Shown here: piece after piece, positions 9,024 to 17,677 of the stretch
Layout of the letters: every line of letters begins with the position of its first letter
Position numbering within the stretch: position 1 is the stretch's first letter
NCBI GenBank assembly: GCA_965262505.1
Contig: CBDHFM010000030.1
Coordinates: forward strand, 2,728,001 to 2,792,000
Direction of reading: 5' to 3'
Length of the DNA stretch: 64,000 nt
DNA from: JACPPO01 sp965262505
GTDB lineage: Bacteria > Acidobacteriota > Vicinamibacteria > Vicinamibacterales > UBA2999
Made by a program: the position numbers and the translations under genes
The notes under the pieces: model-generated
Databases searched by the model: none
Seen by the model: only the letters and a program-made list of their open reading frames with translations
What the model was told of the DNA's origin: nothing

Positions 9024-9884
9024 ATGCGACATCGTTCTCTGTCTCGTTCAATAGTTGTCGTGGCGTCGTTGCTGGCGTGTGCGTCGATGACGCTCGCTCA
9101 GGGCGACCAGCAGTCCGGGGCACCGAAAGTCTCGAACTGGGGGTATCAGGCGGAGGGACCTCGGCCCGAATTGCCCCCGCTCGATCCCAACGAACCGTTT
9201 GACGCACGCGACTTTTCAGGCGTGTTTGTGACCAATCACCGAGGCACGAACGGCTTTCGGAGCATGACCGAAGAGTCGGAGACTCCTCCGAGGACTGCCT
9301 GGGCCCAAGAGGTGTACCTCAGCAGAAAGACCGCCCGCCCGCACGAAGGCAAGGAGGCTGTCGAGCCCGCGTTCGGAAACGATCCCATCATGGCCTGCAA
9401 CCCGAAGGGGCTCCTGCGCCTGTTCATGTATACGAACCCGGCTGAATTCATTCACACGGCGACTGGTGACCGGATTCTGATGGCCTTCCAGAGCCAGGGG
9501 AGTACGCGCGACATCTGGATGGACGGGCGGGAACTTCCAAGAAATCCCGAGCCTCGGTGGAACGGATATTCGGTAGGCCGTTGGGAGGGTGACACGCTCG
9601 TGATCGACACGGTCGGGTTCGATGACAGGGCGTGGCTCGATCAGTATGGCAATGTCTACAGCACGGACATGCGCCTCGAAGAGCGCTGGCGGCGGGTGGA
9701 CCGGGACATCCTCGAAGCCGTGTACCGCATAGAAGATCCCACCTCCTATACGCGTCCGTGGGTCAGCACGACGAAAGCCTGGAGGCGCCAGGCACATGAA
9801 CTCCGAGAGGTGTTCTGCGCGCCCATGGACGAGCTCTACTTCAACGAGGTTGTCCGGGATCCGGCCGGCGGCGTCATCAGGTAA
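9024..9884 (+). CDS. secreted protein with GRWEGDTLVIDT motif
   Basis: 286 aa with aggga upstream of the ATG and a signal peptide ending TLAQG. The mature protein begins with a Pro-rich segment, has D-F-S-G-V-F near residue 65, and near residue 180 carries I-W-M-D-G-R then Y-S-V-G-R-W-E-G-D-T-L-V-I-D-T. The same arrangement occurs in the proteins at 11372 and 47028, so these are paralogues. The family is common in Acidobacteria but I know no assigned activity. Genes of this group here sit directly after DUF6152 genes, which points to a shared exported process. Confidence 0.8.
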   Translation: MRHRSLSRSIVVVASLLACASMTLAQGDQQSGAPKVSNWGYQAEGPRPELPPLDPNEPFDARDFSGVFVTNHRGTNGFRSMTEESETPPRTAWAQEVYLSRKTARPHEGKEAVEPAFGNDPIMACNPKGLLRLFMYTNPAEFIHTATGDRILMAFQSQGSTRDIWMDGRELPRNPEPRWNGYSVGRWEGDTLVIDTVGFDDRAWLDQYGNVYSTDMRLEERWRRVDRDILEAVYRIEDPTSYTRPWVSTTKAWRRQAHELREVFCAPMDELYFNEVVRDPAGGVIR

Positions 9885-9915
9885 GCGATGCCGGCGAAGC
9901 GGGAAACGCCCGGGT

Positions 9916-10755
9916 CTATTGCCCGGCCACTTCCTGCTTCCACAGTTCCCACGCCCGCAGGAATCCCCGGTGCTCCCCGCCTTCCATCAACAGGCGCGCC
10001 TCTCCAGGATCCAGGTAGGTGATGTCGCCTCCTAGAGCGATCGCCTGACTCTGAATTCTCGCATTCAGCTCCAGGTACACGCTTCGGCCTACGGCGAGAG
10101 GCAACGAGTCACCCACGATGGCCACGCCATGCCCACGCATCAGGACGGCCGGTTCGCTTCCAAGCACTTCGACCAGGGCACGGCCCCGCTCGGCATCACG
10201 CACGAGCACGTCCGTGATGCCCAGGGCTTGACGGATATCGAACACTTTGAGCCCATCACCGACGAAGGCCGGCATGTGGTACACGGCACGCAGAGGCTGG
10301 CTGCTGATGCTGAAGGCCACGACGGAGGGCGAGTGATTGTGAACAACCGCCATCACGTCGGGTCTTGCCTTGTAGATCTCGCCGTGGATGAATCGCTCGG
10401 AAAACTGGCCGCGGCCGTTCAGATTGACGGGAGTGCTGTCGAGATCGTACTCGACGATATCGGCGGCTGTGACCAGGGCCGGCGCCAACGAGCGCGCCAC
10501 CAGGTACCGGTTGGGATCCAGGTTGTGTCGCACACTGACATGCCCGAACGCATCCACGACACCCTGCCGCGCCAGAATCCGGCTGGCCGCAACGAGGTCT
10601 TCCATCAGGGCGGGATCCACCGGGCCGGCCGAGGCGGGCGTCTGTCGGGCCAGCATCGGGCCCGTGGCGCTCAGAAGGGCCCCCGCGACAACCGCGACAA
10701 CGAGGGTCGAACGTCTCAACATATCCCGGCGTGTGAGGGAGTTATTCAATACCAT
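9916..10755 (-). CDS. exported class II aldolase/adducin-family protein
   Basis: 279 aa from the ATG at 10755; a longer frame reaches 10872 but its extra 39 residues are not protein-like. The N-terminus L-T-R-R-D-M-L followed by a hydrophobic stretch and ARQ looks like a Tat signal. The class II aldolase fold is shown by G-H-V-S-V-R near the start, E-R-F-I-H-G-E-I-Y, the zinc motif H-N-H-S-P and a later R-G-H-G. Family members cleave or epimerise phosphorylated sugars or decarboxylate; an exported form would act on another substrate. It lies opposite to the two flanking DUF6152/GRW modules. Confidence 0.85.
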   Translation of the reverse strand: MVLNNSLTRRDMLRRSTLVVAVVAGALLSATGPMLARQTPASAGPVDPALMEDLVAASRILARQGVVDAFGHVSVRHNLDPNRYLVARSLAPALVTAADIVEYDLDSTPVNLNGRGQFSERFIHGEIYKARPDVMAVVHNHSPSVVAFSISSQPLRAVYHMPAFVGDGLKVFDIRQALGITDVLVRDAERGRALVEVLGSEPAVLMRGHGVAIVGDSLPLAVGRSVYLELNARIQSQAIALGGDITYLDPGEARLLMEGGEHRGFLRAWELWKQEVAGQ

Positions 10756-10964
10756 ACGCTGAATTGTGTCCGAAGAATCTGTGTGTGCCAACGCCAAAAG
10801 GGACTGGCGACGGACGAATCTTGATCTCGTCCGATTCGGCCCTTGACAGGTGCGTGCCGACGAGCGGATCATCCGGTTTGTCGGTTGGAGCCATAAGGGA
10901 GCTTGGCGCCTTCATGGGTTCTCGCGTCCACCCAGTGAATTGACGCCAGCAGGAGGTGTTTACG

Positions 10965-11357
10965 ATGTCCAGTGTGCGTATCGCTGTAATCACAGGTCTG
11001 GGGGTGCTGTGTGTCAGCCTCCCGCTGCTCGCGCACCACGCCACCGCCACTGTGTATGACGTGTCCGAGGAGAATGAGGTGTCGATGGCAGGTACTGTCA
11101 CGGAAGTCGTGTGGCGGAATCCGCACATTCATATATATATTGATGTGACGGACGACGCGGGGAACGTCGTGAACTATGCGGTCGAAGGGGGCACGCCAAA
11201 CTCTCTATACAGACGGGGTTGGCGGAGGGATGACCTGAAGCCGGGAGACGAAGTCACGATCGAGGGTGCCGCCCCATCCAGAAACGGCTCGGCGAGGGTG
11301 CATCTGGGATCCATCACGACGGCGGATGGGCGCCAATTCTTCAGCGGACGAAACTAG
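10965..11357 (+). CDS. DUF6152 family exported protein
   Basis: 130 aa. The ATG at 10965 is chosen because aggaggt sits 7 bases upstream; the in-frame GTG at 10956 overlaps that site. The signal ends LPLLA and is followed by His-His at 24-25. W-R-N-P-H-I-H (50-56) corresponds to the NPH motif of the 8603 protein. The next gene starts 14 bases after the stop and encodes a GRW-motif protein, repeating the 8603/9024 arrangement. Confidence 0.85.
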   Translation: MSSVRIAVITGLGVLCVSLPLLAHHATATVYDVSEENEVSMAGTVTEVVWRNPHIHIYIDVTDDAGNVVNYAVEGGTPNSLYRRGWRRDDLKPGDEVTIEGAAPSRNGSARVHLGSITTADGRQFFSGRN

Positions 11358-11371
11358 GAGACGGAAGCGCC

Positions 11372-12127
11372 ATGAGGAAGCTCGCCTTGACGGTCGTTGT
11401 ATCGACCGCGGTGGTCCTGATGGGCGCGTCGTGCGCGACGCAGCCAGCGACGGAGGGTGACGCGACGGAAACCCTGATGGACCCTCGGGACTTCAACGGC
11501 ATCTGGGCTGGAGCCTCGGCCGACCTCACGCAACGTCTCCTGCCGGGGGAGGAGATTGTTCTCACTGAGCACGGGGCGGAGAGATATCGAAGCCTCGACC
11601 ATGCAGAGTCCCCTGCAAACAGATGCCTTCCGTACGGTCCCAACCGCGGGATGGCCTCCACCAACCCCTACATGACCGTGCAGACCCCCGAGGTGATTGG
11701 GATCCTCACCGAGCATATCGACTATCGCATTATCTACATGGATGGACGTGATCACCCCGAGGACATCATGGACTATCCGGAGTGGATGGGACATTCCATC
11801 GGCCGGTGGGAAGGCGACACGCTGGTTGTGGATACGATCGGGATCAGGCCCGAGACGTGGCTGGATACGCGTGGTCTTCAGCACAGCGAGCAACTACACT
11901 TGGTTGAGCGCTTCGACAAGACTGGGCCGGACTCATATACCTGGACCGTGACCGTGGAAGACCCGGTGTTCTTCGCGCAGCCCTGGACGTATCAGAATGA
12001 GGTGGAGCGCTTGGACTTCCCACGTCTGCTGCCGGCGCGCTGCGCGGACGGCGAGGTGGACGTGGAGCACATGTTGCCCACGCCTGGCGCCAACCACGAG
12101 AATCCCCCGACGTTTCCTGAGCCTTAG
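11372..12127 (+). CDS. secreted GRWEGDTLVVDT-motif protein
   Basis: 251 aa with a signal peptide; Cys in GASCATQ near residue 27 may be a lipobox. It contains F-N-G-I-W near residue 45, then I-Y-M-D-G-R-D-H-P-E-D and H-S-I-G-R-W-E-G-D-T-L-V-V-D-T followed by R-P-E-T-W-L-D. The last part has W-T-Y-Q-N-E-V-E. It is a paralogue of the proteins at 9024 and 47028 and lies in an evident operon with the DUF6152 gene before it. Function unknown. Confidence 0.8.
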   Translation: MRKLALTVVVSTAVVLMGASCATQPATEGDATETLMDPRDFNGIWAGASADLTQRLLPGEEIVLTEHGAERYRSLDHAESPANRCLPYGPNRGMASTNPYMTVQTPEVIGILTEHIDYRIIYMDGRDHPEDIMDYPEWMGHSIGRWEGDTLVVDTIGIRPETWLDTRGLQHSEQLHLVERFDKTGPDSYTWTVTVEDPVFFAQPWTYQNEVERLDFPRLLPARCADGEVDVEHMLPTPGANHENPPTFPEP

Positions 12128-12358
12128 CGAGAGGTCCGAACGGGCCGGGAAGCCGTCAGCCTGCGCCGGTCCGCTGACGTACAACTGAAACAGCCGCGTA
12201 CGTACACAACCACGCAACTTCGATCACGACGCTCCCGATCTGAAGATCCTGGGATGACAGGCCGGATGGGTGAGTCTGGAATTCTGGAAGACCTTGGAAT
12301 CATAGTCTGCTTCAGGGAGGATCGCGATGGCGATAACGTCTAGCGGAAGGGAGAAGCC

Positions 12359-13303
12359 ATGAAGCCGCACACGATGAGTACGATCCTGACGGCGCTGATC
12401 GTGATTGCCAGCGGGGCAGGATACGAGATGAAGGCGCAGGGCGCCGCCTCCTTCATCGAGGTCGCGCCCGACCTCTACTTCTATTACACCAGTGGGAGCT
12501 CCAACTCCACTGTGCTCATTACCGAAGAGGGTGTACTGGTAGTCGACACGCTAGGAAATCGGCAAGCCGCCGAAGCGCTGGTAGCGGAGATTCGGACCGT
12601 CACCGACGCACCCATTAGGTGGGCCGTTAACGGCCAGGACCACGGGGACCATTATTTCGGCAACGCTGTCTTCAAGCGCGAGGGGGCGGTCATCGTCGCC
12701 CAGACGGAGACCGCCCGCATCATCGGGACGAACTACGACTACGAGCTCGAGTGGCGCAGTCTCGATACCGCCCGCGCCGGGCACGTGCAGCCAGACGTGA
12801 CCTTCGAGGACCGCATGACGCTCCGTGTGGGCGGACGAGAAGTCATTCTCGTCCACATCGGCGCGGGGCAGAACCCTGGTGACACTGTGGTGCTGTTCCC
12901 CCACGCCCGCGCCGCATACGCGTCGGGCGCGTTTGCTCCGATGTCGTGGTCCAGTACCGCGTATGCGTCTTCGCCAGACGAATGGATCGAAGTACTGGAG
13001 AAGATCAAGGCGCTCGACGTGGACACGTACCTGCCGGGACACGGCCACCTCGTCACCGACAGAACCGAGATCGACGAGGAGATCGTTTTCCTGCGCGAGC
13101 TAGAGGTCGCCGTGGAAGATGCGATTGCCAAGGGCCTGACCGCCGAGCAGACCGCCACGGCGCTCACGTTCGACGAGTACGACGATTGGCGTGGCTCCAA
13201 CCGGCGCGAGCGCAACATTAGGAATCTGTACTACCTGCTCACCACGGGCCGGCCCATCTACTTCGATTACCTCGAAGGCCGCACCGCCACTAGGCCATAT
13301 TAG
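12359..13303 (+). CDS. exported MBL-fold metallo-hydrolase, variant metal site
   Basis: 314 aa with agggaga upstream and a short signal ending MKAQG. The metal motif region reads V-N-G-Q-D-H-G-D-H (residues 90-98), so the first His of HxHxDH is replaced by Gln93 while His95, Asp97 and His98 remain. G-A-G-Q-N-P-G-D and L-P-G-H-G-H supply further ligands. The C-terminal helices (E-x-A-V-E-D-A-I-A-K-G) and a final N-L-Y-Y-L-L-T resemble those of the 7458 protein, so both belong to the same broad MBL group. It closes the DUF6152/GRW cluster; an upstream gap of 231 bases probably holds its promoter, but no clear element is seen. Confidence 0.85.
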   Translation: MKPHTMSTILTALIVIASGAGYEMKAQGAASFIEVAPDLYFYYTSGSSNSTVLITEEGVLVVDTLGNRQAAEALVAEIRTVTDAPIRWAVNGQDHGDHYFGNAVFKREGAVIVAQTETARIIGTNYDYELEWRSLDTARAGHVQPDVTFEDRMTLRVGGREVILVHIGAGQNPGDTVVLFPHARAAYASGAFAPMSWSSTAYASSPDEWIEVLEKIKALDVDTYLPGHGHLVTDRTEIDEEIVFLRELEVAVEDAIAKGLTAEQTATALTFDEYDDWRGSNRRERNIRNLYYLLTTGRPIYFDYLEGRTATRPY

Positions 13304-13457
13304 CTAGAGGTCAACCATTCCGTACACGAATGCCACTCGGGGCCGAACCGCACGACACATGAGAAGTTCAGGGGGTCGTTACCAATGACCAGGGAGATGT
13401 GGCGCGAGCGGGTTCATACGGCGTGGTCACGTTGAGGCGGTAGCTGGTCGAACTGCC

Positions 13458-14060
13458 ATGTCGCAGTCGCAAGCCGAAACGCCGCGCCGGTCAGCCCTGC
13501 TCGTCGTTGACGTGCAGAAGGACTTCTGCCTGGGTGGTGCGCTCGCTGTTCCAGACGGCGACCGCGTCGTTCCGGTCCTGAACCACTACCTGGCCCGCGC
13601 GTGGAAGCAGGGCATGCCGATCTACGCGTCCCGCGACTGGCACCCCACCGTAACGAGCCACTTCAAAGCGCAGGGCGGGGATTGGCCTCCGCACTGCGTT
13701 CAGCTCACCGACGGAGCGAGTTTTCACGCCGACCTGCGGCTCCCGCCGTCAACGGTCGTCGTGACGAAGGGCCAGGAACCTGACAGCCACGGGTATTCCG
13801 CGCTTGAGGGCTTGACGTCAGAAGGCCAGACATTGCTGGCTGATCTGCACGAGCACCAGATCGGCCGTCTCTATGTTGGTGGACTTGCCACCGACTACTG
13901 CGTCAGTCAGTCGGTGCTCGACGCCCGCCAGGCAGGGTTTGACGTGACTGTGCTCGGTGACGCGATTGCCGGCGTCGACGTGCAGCCAGGGGACTCGGTT
14001 CGAGCGCTGAAACGTATGCGGGAAGCTGGCGCTGTCGTCGCCACGTCGGTGTCTCTCTGA
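13458..14060 (+). CDS. pncA: nicotinamidase
   Basis: 200 aa. It hydrolyses nicotinamide to nicotinate in NAD salvage. The triad is visible as Asp18 (VVDVQKDF), Lys104 (VTKGQ) and Cys148 (ATDYCVS). The metal site D-W-H-P-x(4)-S-H-F gives Asp60, His62 and His68. Length matches bacterial PncA. The gene converges on pncB with only five bases between the two stops; together they supply the first two steps from nicotinamide to nicotinate mononucleotide. Confidence 0.93.
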   Translation: MSQSQAETPRRSALLVVDVQKDFCLGGALAVPDGDRVVPVLNHYLARAWKQGMPIYASRDWHPTVTSHFKAQGGDWPPHCVQLTDGASFHADLRLPPSTVVVTKGQEPDSHGYSALEGLTSEGQTLLADLHEHQIGRLYVGGLATDYCVSQSVLDARQAGFDVTVLGDAIAGVDVQPGDSVRALKRMREAGAVVATSVSL

Positions 14061-14065
14061 CCGCA

Positions 14066-15550
14066 TCAGGGCGTGCGCGCGCGCTGAAGCTTGTCACGGT
14101 GGGCTGCCAGCACCGGGCCGATGTCAACGTGATACGGGGGCTTCGCCTGCTCGATGCTGCGGATGCCGGCCGGGAGGCGCCCCCGCTCACGCGCGGCGTA
14201 CGCCCGTGCGTCGTCCAGGTCTACTCGCCCTTCGGGTAGCCGCGTTCCGTGCTTCATCACTTGCTGAAGAAGCGGACGTCCACCCGCCGGCTCGTCGTGC
14301 AGGCCGAGGACATCGTGGTCCGCGAGGCCGTTGCGTTCGATCCGGAAGACCTGCTTCCGGCCCGGAAGCACGGCCTTCCCGGCGGAGAGCTTCAGCCGGC
14401 CGCGGCCCGCGTACTCGACCAGCTTGTAGGCCATGTCCAGTGCGGGCACGTCGCGCGAAACGCCCATGTCGGTGCCGACGCCGAAGCCGCTGATCGGCGC
14501 GCCGGCCGAGAGCAGGCCCGCAATCTTGTCCTCGTCAAGGTTGCCGCTGGCGAAGATGCCGATTGTATGCAGCCCCGCGTCGTCGAGGATGCGTCTCGCG
14601 CCGAACGCGAGGTCACAGAGGTCTCCTGAGTCGAGACGAACGGCACGAACGCGGAAGTCGGCCCCGAGTTCTCGGGCAAGGTCCGCCACTTTCCGGACGC
14701 CCGCCAGGGTGTCATAGGTGTCCACGAGCAGCACTGTGTCCGGATAGAGCCGCGCGAATGCCCGAAAGGCCTCGTACTCGTCGTCGTGTGCCTGAACATA
14801 GCTATGCGCCAGCGTGCCGGCCAGGCGTAGGCCGTACGCGTGGCCGGCCGCCACGTTCGACGTGGCGCTGACGCCGGCGATGTGAAACGCGCGCGCCGCC
14901 TTCATCCCTGCGTCGATCCCGTGCATCCGGCGCAGCCCGAAGTCGACCACGGGTCGCCCTTGGGCGGCTTCCACAATTCGCACGGCCTTCGACGCCAAGA
15001 CGGTCTGCAGGTGAATCTGGTTCAACACGAACGTTTCGACGAGCTGCGCCTCGGCGATGGGGGCGACGATCTCGACGATGGGCTCAAGAGGAAAGACCGG
15101 CGTTCCTTCGGGCACCGCGTAGACGTCCCCGGTGAATCGAAGCCCTTCCAGGTGCTGAATGAACCGCCCTGAGAAGCGGCCGAGGGAATCCAGATAGGCG
15201 AGCGCGTCGTCGTCGAATCGGAGCGTCTCCAGAAATGTGAGCACATCATCCAGGCCGCATGCGAGGAGATAGTTCCGGCGTTCGGGCAGGCGGCGGACGA
15301 AGAGGCTGAAGACGGCAGTGTCGTGCATCCGCTCCTCAAAGTACGCCTCGAGCATCGTCAGCTCGTACAGATCGGTCAGCAGAGCAAGGTTGAACCTGCC
15401 CGTGCCGTCCTGCGAGAGGTCGCCTCGTCCGGCTGAACTCGTGTCTCGCTCGCTTCCAGAACGTCTCAACTGGTCCTCCAGATCGCAGAAAGTCGAGCTG
15501 TGGTCGGGACGCCAACTCGCGGTGACCGACTTGCGCGCGCGGCGTTCCAA
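14066..15550 (-). CDS. pncB: nicotinate phosphoribosyltransferase
   Basis: 494 aa from the ATG at 15550. Family similarity begins only near residue 55 (L-L-T-D-L-Y-E-L-T-M), so the true start may lie inside the first 50 codons at a non-ATG codon. Typical segments follow: V-F-S-L-F-V-R-R-L-P, R-R-M-H-G-I-D-A-G, S-N-V-A-A-G-H, V-D-T-Y-D-T, V-R-L-D-S-G-D-L and G-F-G-V-G-T-D. The enzyme couples nicotinate to PRPP with ATP hydrolysis. It converges on pncA, so both salvage enzymes are adjacent although on opposite strands. Confidence 0.93.
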   Translation of the reverse strand: MERRARKSVTASWRPDHSSTFCDLEDQLRRSGSERDTSSAGRGDLSQDGTGRFNLALLTDLYELTMLEAYFEERMHDTAVFSLFVRRLPERRNYLLACGLDDVLTFLETLRFDDDALAYLDSLGRFSGRFIQHLEGLRFTGDVYAVPEGTPVFPLEPIVEIVAPIAEAQLVETFVLNQIHLQTVLASKAVRIVEAAQGRPVVDFGLRRMHGIDAGMKAARAFHIAGVSATSNVAAGHAYGLRLAGTLAHSYVQAHDDEYEAFRAFARLYPDTVLLVDTYDTLAGVRKVADLARELGADFRVRAVRLDSGDLCDLAFGARRILDDAGLHTIGIFASGNLDEDKIAGLLSAGAPISGFGVGTDMGVSRDVPALDMAYKLVEYAGRGRLKLSAGKAVLPGRKQVFRIERNGLADHDVLGLHDEPAGGRPLLQQVMKHGTRLPEGRVDLDDARAYAARERGRLPAGIRSIEQAKPPYHVDIGPVLAAHRDKLQRARTP

Positions 15551-15654
15551 AACTTAGTCTACCGATCTTGGGCCGATATCGTGCGACGGCCTAGGGCGCG
15601 TGGCTCGTCCTCGTCGTACACTCCCAGCTGGCGCCTAAACTCGACAATGCCCGC

Positions 15655-16047
15655 ATGACAGTTCTTGCCGATCTCGTCATCCTCGTGCACATCGCCTTCA
15701 TCGTGTTTGTGCTTTTCGGCGGTCTGCTCGCTTTCCGCTGGCGCTGGATGCCCTGGGCGCATCTGCCTGCCGTGGTGTGGGGCGCCGCGGTCGAGGTGTT
15801 CGGGTGGGTGTGTCCCCTGACTCCTCTCGAGAACGTGCTCCGCCGAGCGGCCGGCGGCACGGGCTACTCGGTGAGCTTCGTCGAGCGGTACCTCGTCCCA
15901 CTGGTGTACCCGGCCGAACTCACGCGCGAGCTTCAGTTCCTCCTGGGTGGTGCCGTCGTCGCGGCCAACGCGGTTGTCTACTTCCTTGTCCTGCGTCGAG
16001 TCGACAATCCGAGACGCGCACAGCCGTCAGAGTGGGAAGATGCCTGA
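15655..16047 (+). CDS. DUF2784 family membrane protein
   Basis: 130 aa with three or four membrane segments. The start L-A-D-L-V-I-L-V-H-I-A-F-I-V-F-V, the inner W-x-x-P-L-T-P-L-E-N and Y-L-V-P-L-V-Y-P are characteristic of DUF2784. Function unknown. It lies 36 bases before the alpha/beta hydrolase gene and is probably co-transcribed with it. Confidence 0.88.
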   Translation: MTVLADLVILVHIAFIVFVLFGGLLAFRWRWMPWAHLPAVVWGAAVEVFGWVCPLTPLENVLRRAAGGTGYSVSFVERYLVPLVYPAELTRELQFLLGGAVVAANAVVYFLVLRRVDNPRRAQPSEWEDA

Positions 16048-16083
16048 TATGACCTGGAAGAACGTGCCGGACTGTGTGGAGCG

Positions 16084-16905
16084 ATGCGTCGCGCGATGAT
16101 CGCTACGGCCGTGTTCGTTGCCGCAGTCGGCGCCGTCCTGGCGCTCTACTGGACGATGCAGCGCCAGTTGATGTACTTCCCAGCGGCTTACGTGCCGACG
16201 CCAGGTGAAATCGGGCTGATGCCTGTCGAGTCCGTGACCTTCGAGACGGCCGACGGGCTCGAGCTGAGCGGCTGGTTCTTGGCGGCGTCGGGGCCGTCGC
16301 CGCGGTTCACCGTTCTGGTCTTCAACGGGAACGCCGGCAATCGAGCGGACCGGGGCCCGCTGGCTGCGGCGCTCCACCGGCACGGAATGCAGGTACTGCT
16401 CGTCGACTATCGGGGTTACGGCGGAAACCCTGGTACTCCAAGCGAGGGCGGGCTCGCCGCGGATGGTCGCGCCGCCAGAGCGTACTTGCTCGGTCGCTCC
16501 GACGTTGACGCGTCGCGGCTTGTGTACTTCGGCGAGTCGCTGGGGGCAGCCGTGGCTGTCGGCCTCGCCGTCGAGCACCCGTCGGCAGCGCTCGTTCTGC
16601 GATCGCCTTTCACCTCGATGGCCGACGTGGGACAGCATCACTATCCGTTTCTGCCGGTGCGGCTACTGCTGCGGGACCGCTTCCCGTCGATCGATCGGAT
16701 TCACCGGATCCGATCGCCGCTGCTTGTCATCGCAGGCGAGCGCGATCGAGTCGTGCCCATCGAGCAGAGTCGGCGCTTGTTCGAGGCGGCTTCAGGTCGA
16801 AAGACGCTCGTCGTCTTTCCTGAAGCCGATCACAACGACTACGAGCTGGTCACGGGGGACGAGATGATCCAGGCTATCGTTGGTTTCCTCCAGCCGCTCT
16901 CGTAA
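16084..16905 (+). CDS. membrane-anchored alpha/beta hydrolase (BEM46/ABHD13-like)
   Basis: 273 aa. An N-terminal signal anchor is followed by Q-L-M-Y-F-P, as in BEM46-type proteins. The nucleophile is Ser in G-E-S-L-G (about residue 158), the acid Asp in G-E-R-D-R-V-V-P and the base His in E-A-D-H-N-D. F-N-G-N-A-G-N forms the oxyanion region. A broad-specificity serine esterase or peptidase is expected. It probably shares a transcript with the DUF2784 gene. Confidence 0.88.
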   Translation: MRRAMIATAVFVAAVGAVLALYWTMQRQLMYFPAAYVPTPGEIGLMPVESVTFETADGLELSGWFLAASGPSPRFTVLVFNGNAGNRADRGPLAAALHRHGMQVLLVDYRGYGGNPGTPSEGGLAADGRAARAYLLGRSDVDASRLVYFGESLGAAVAVGLAVEHPSAALVLRSPFTSMADVGQHHYPFLPVRLLLRDRFPSIDRIHRIRSPLLVIAGERDRVVPIEQSRRLFEAASGRKTLVVFPEADHNDYELVTGDEMIQAIVGFLQPLS

Positions 16906-16926
16906 CGGCGCTGTGACGTTGCTGGA

Positions 16927-17631
16927 TTACGTGGCCCGCTGCCGGCGCTCCGCAAACCCGAACCACGCCAGCGCGAGCAGGAACCCCACCCAGAACAGCC
17001 AGGCCGGGTAGCCCTCGGGGACCCGCTCTTCCACGACCGCTCGCCCCTCAGCCACGAACGAGCCGATGACGATCAGGCCGCCGGCGCTCACGATGCCCCA
17101 GTCCGACACGCGGAAGGCGCGCTGTCGATCCGCGGTCCAGTACAGGTAGGTTCCCACCGCCACCATGGCGACCGAGATCACGCACGGCGCCCAGACCGGA
17201 CCGACCCAGGGGACCGGCAGCAGGAACAGCAGGTCCCAGGTCGCGAAGCTCTCGGGCCAGTCGAGCACCAGCTTGAGGACGCCGTAGTAGACAAGGTCCC
17301 AGATTCCGAACAAGAGCATGAAGGCCGCGAACCGTTCGAGAAAGCGCCGACCGGCCAGCCGCGCGACGGCTGCGAGCAACAGAAGGCTGGCGGCTTCGCG
17401 TACGATTTCGACGGTCGCCAGCCAGTTTGGAATGATGATGACCGGAAACCGGAAGCCGTCCGGATAGTAGAGTTCGCGCAGGTAGACCACGACAGTGCCC
17501 TCGAACCAGCCCAGGGCCAGCCCGAACAGGCAGAGCCAGACGTAGCGTCCGAGAGTGCTCGTGTCGCGCAGGGAATCAGTGTACGGCATGGCCTCGATAT
17601 TGGGGTTGAGCCCAACCGGGAGTAGCGACAT
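16927..17631 (-). CDS. integral membrane protein, unknown function
   Basis: 234 aa with about six hydrophobic segments; notable motifs are L-G-W-F-E-G-T-V-V-V-Y-L-R-E-L-Y-Y-P and F-G-I-W-D-L-V-Y-Y. A Met 14 codons in (17589) is an alternative start. I recognise the pattern only as conserved hypothetical. It points away from the neighbouring deacetylase gene, whose start is 46 bases upstream, so a shared divergent promoter is likely. Confidence 0.75.
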   Translation of the reverse strand: MSLLPVGLNPNIEAMPYTDSLRDTSTLGRYVWLCLFGLALGWFEGTVVVYLRELYYPDGFRFPVIIIPNWLATVEIVREAASLLLLAAVARLAGRRFLERFAAFMLLFGIWDLVYYGVLKLVLDWPESFATWDLLFLLPVPWVGPVWAPCVISVAMVAVGTYLYWTADRQRAFRVSDWGIVSAGGLIVIGSFVAEGRAVVEERVPEGYPAWLFWVGFLLALAWFGFAERRQRAT

Positions 17632-17677
17632 GATGGGCGGGAGTTCAGGGTCGCGCGCGACTTAGGACCGTCCGCCA

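Noticed and set aside
12128..12358. Possible small gene between the GRW protein and MBL hydrolase
   Set aside because: Only very short frames such as an ATG at about 12327 ending after five codons; treated as leader or promoter DNA.
5693..13303. Composite transposon carrying the DUF6152 cluster
   Set aside because: Only one IS1380 copy is present and its own CTAG duplication closes it; no second copy flanks the cluster.
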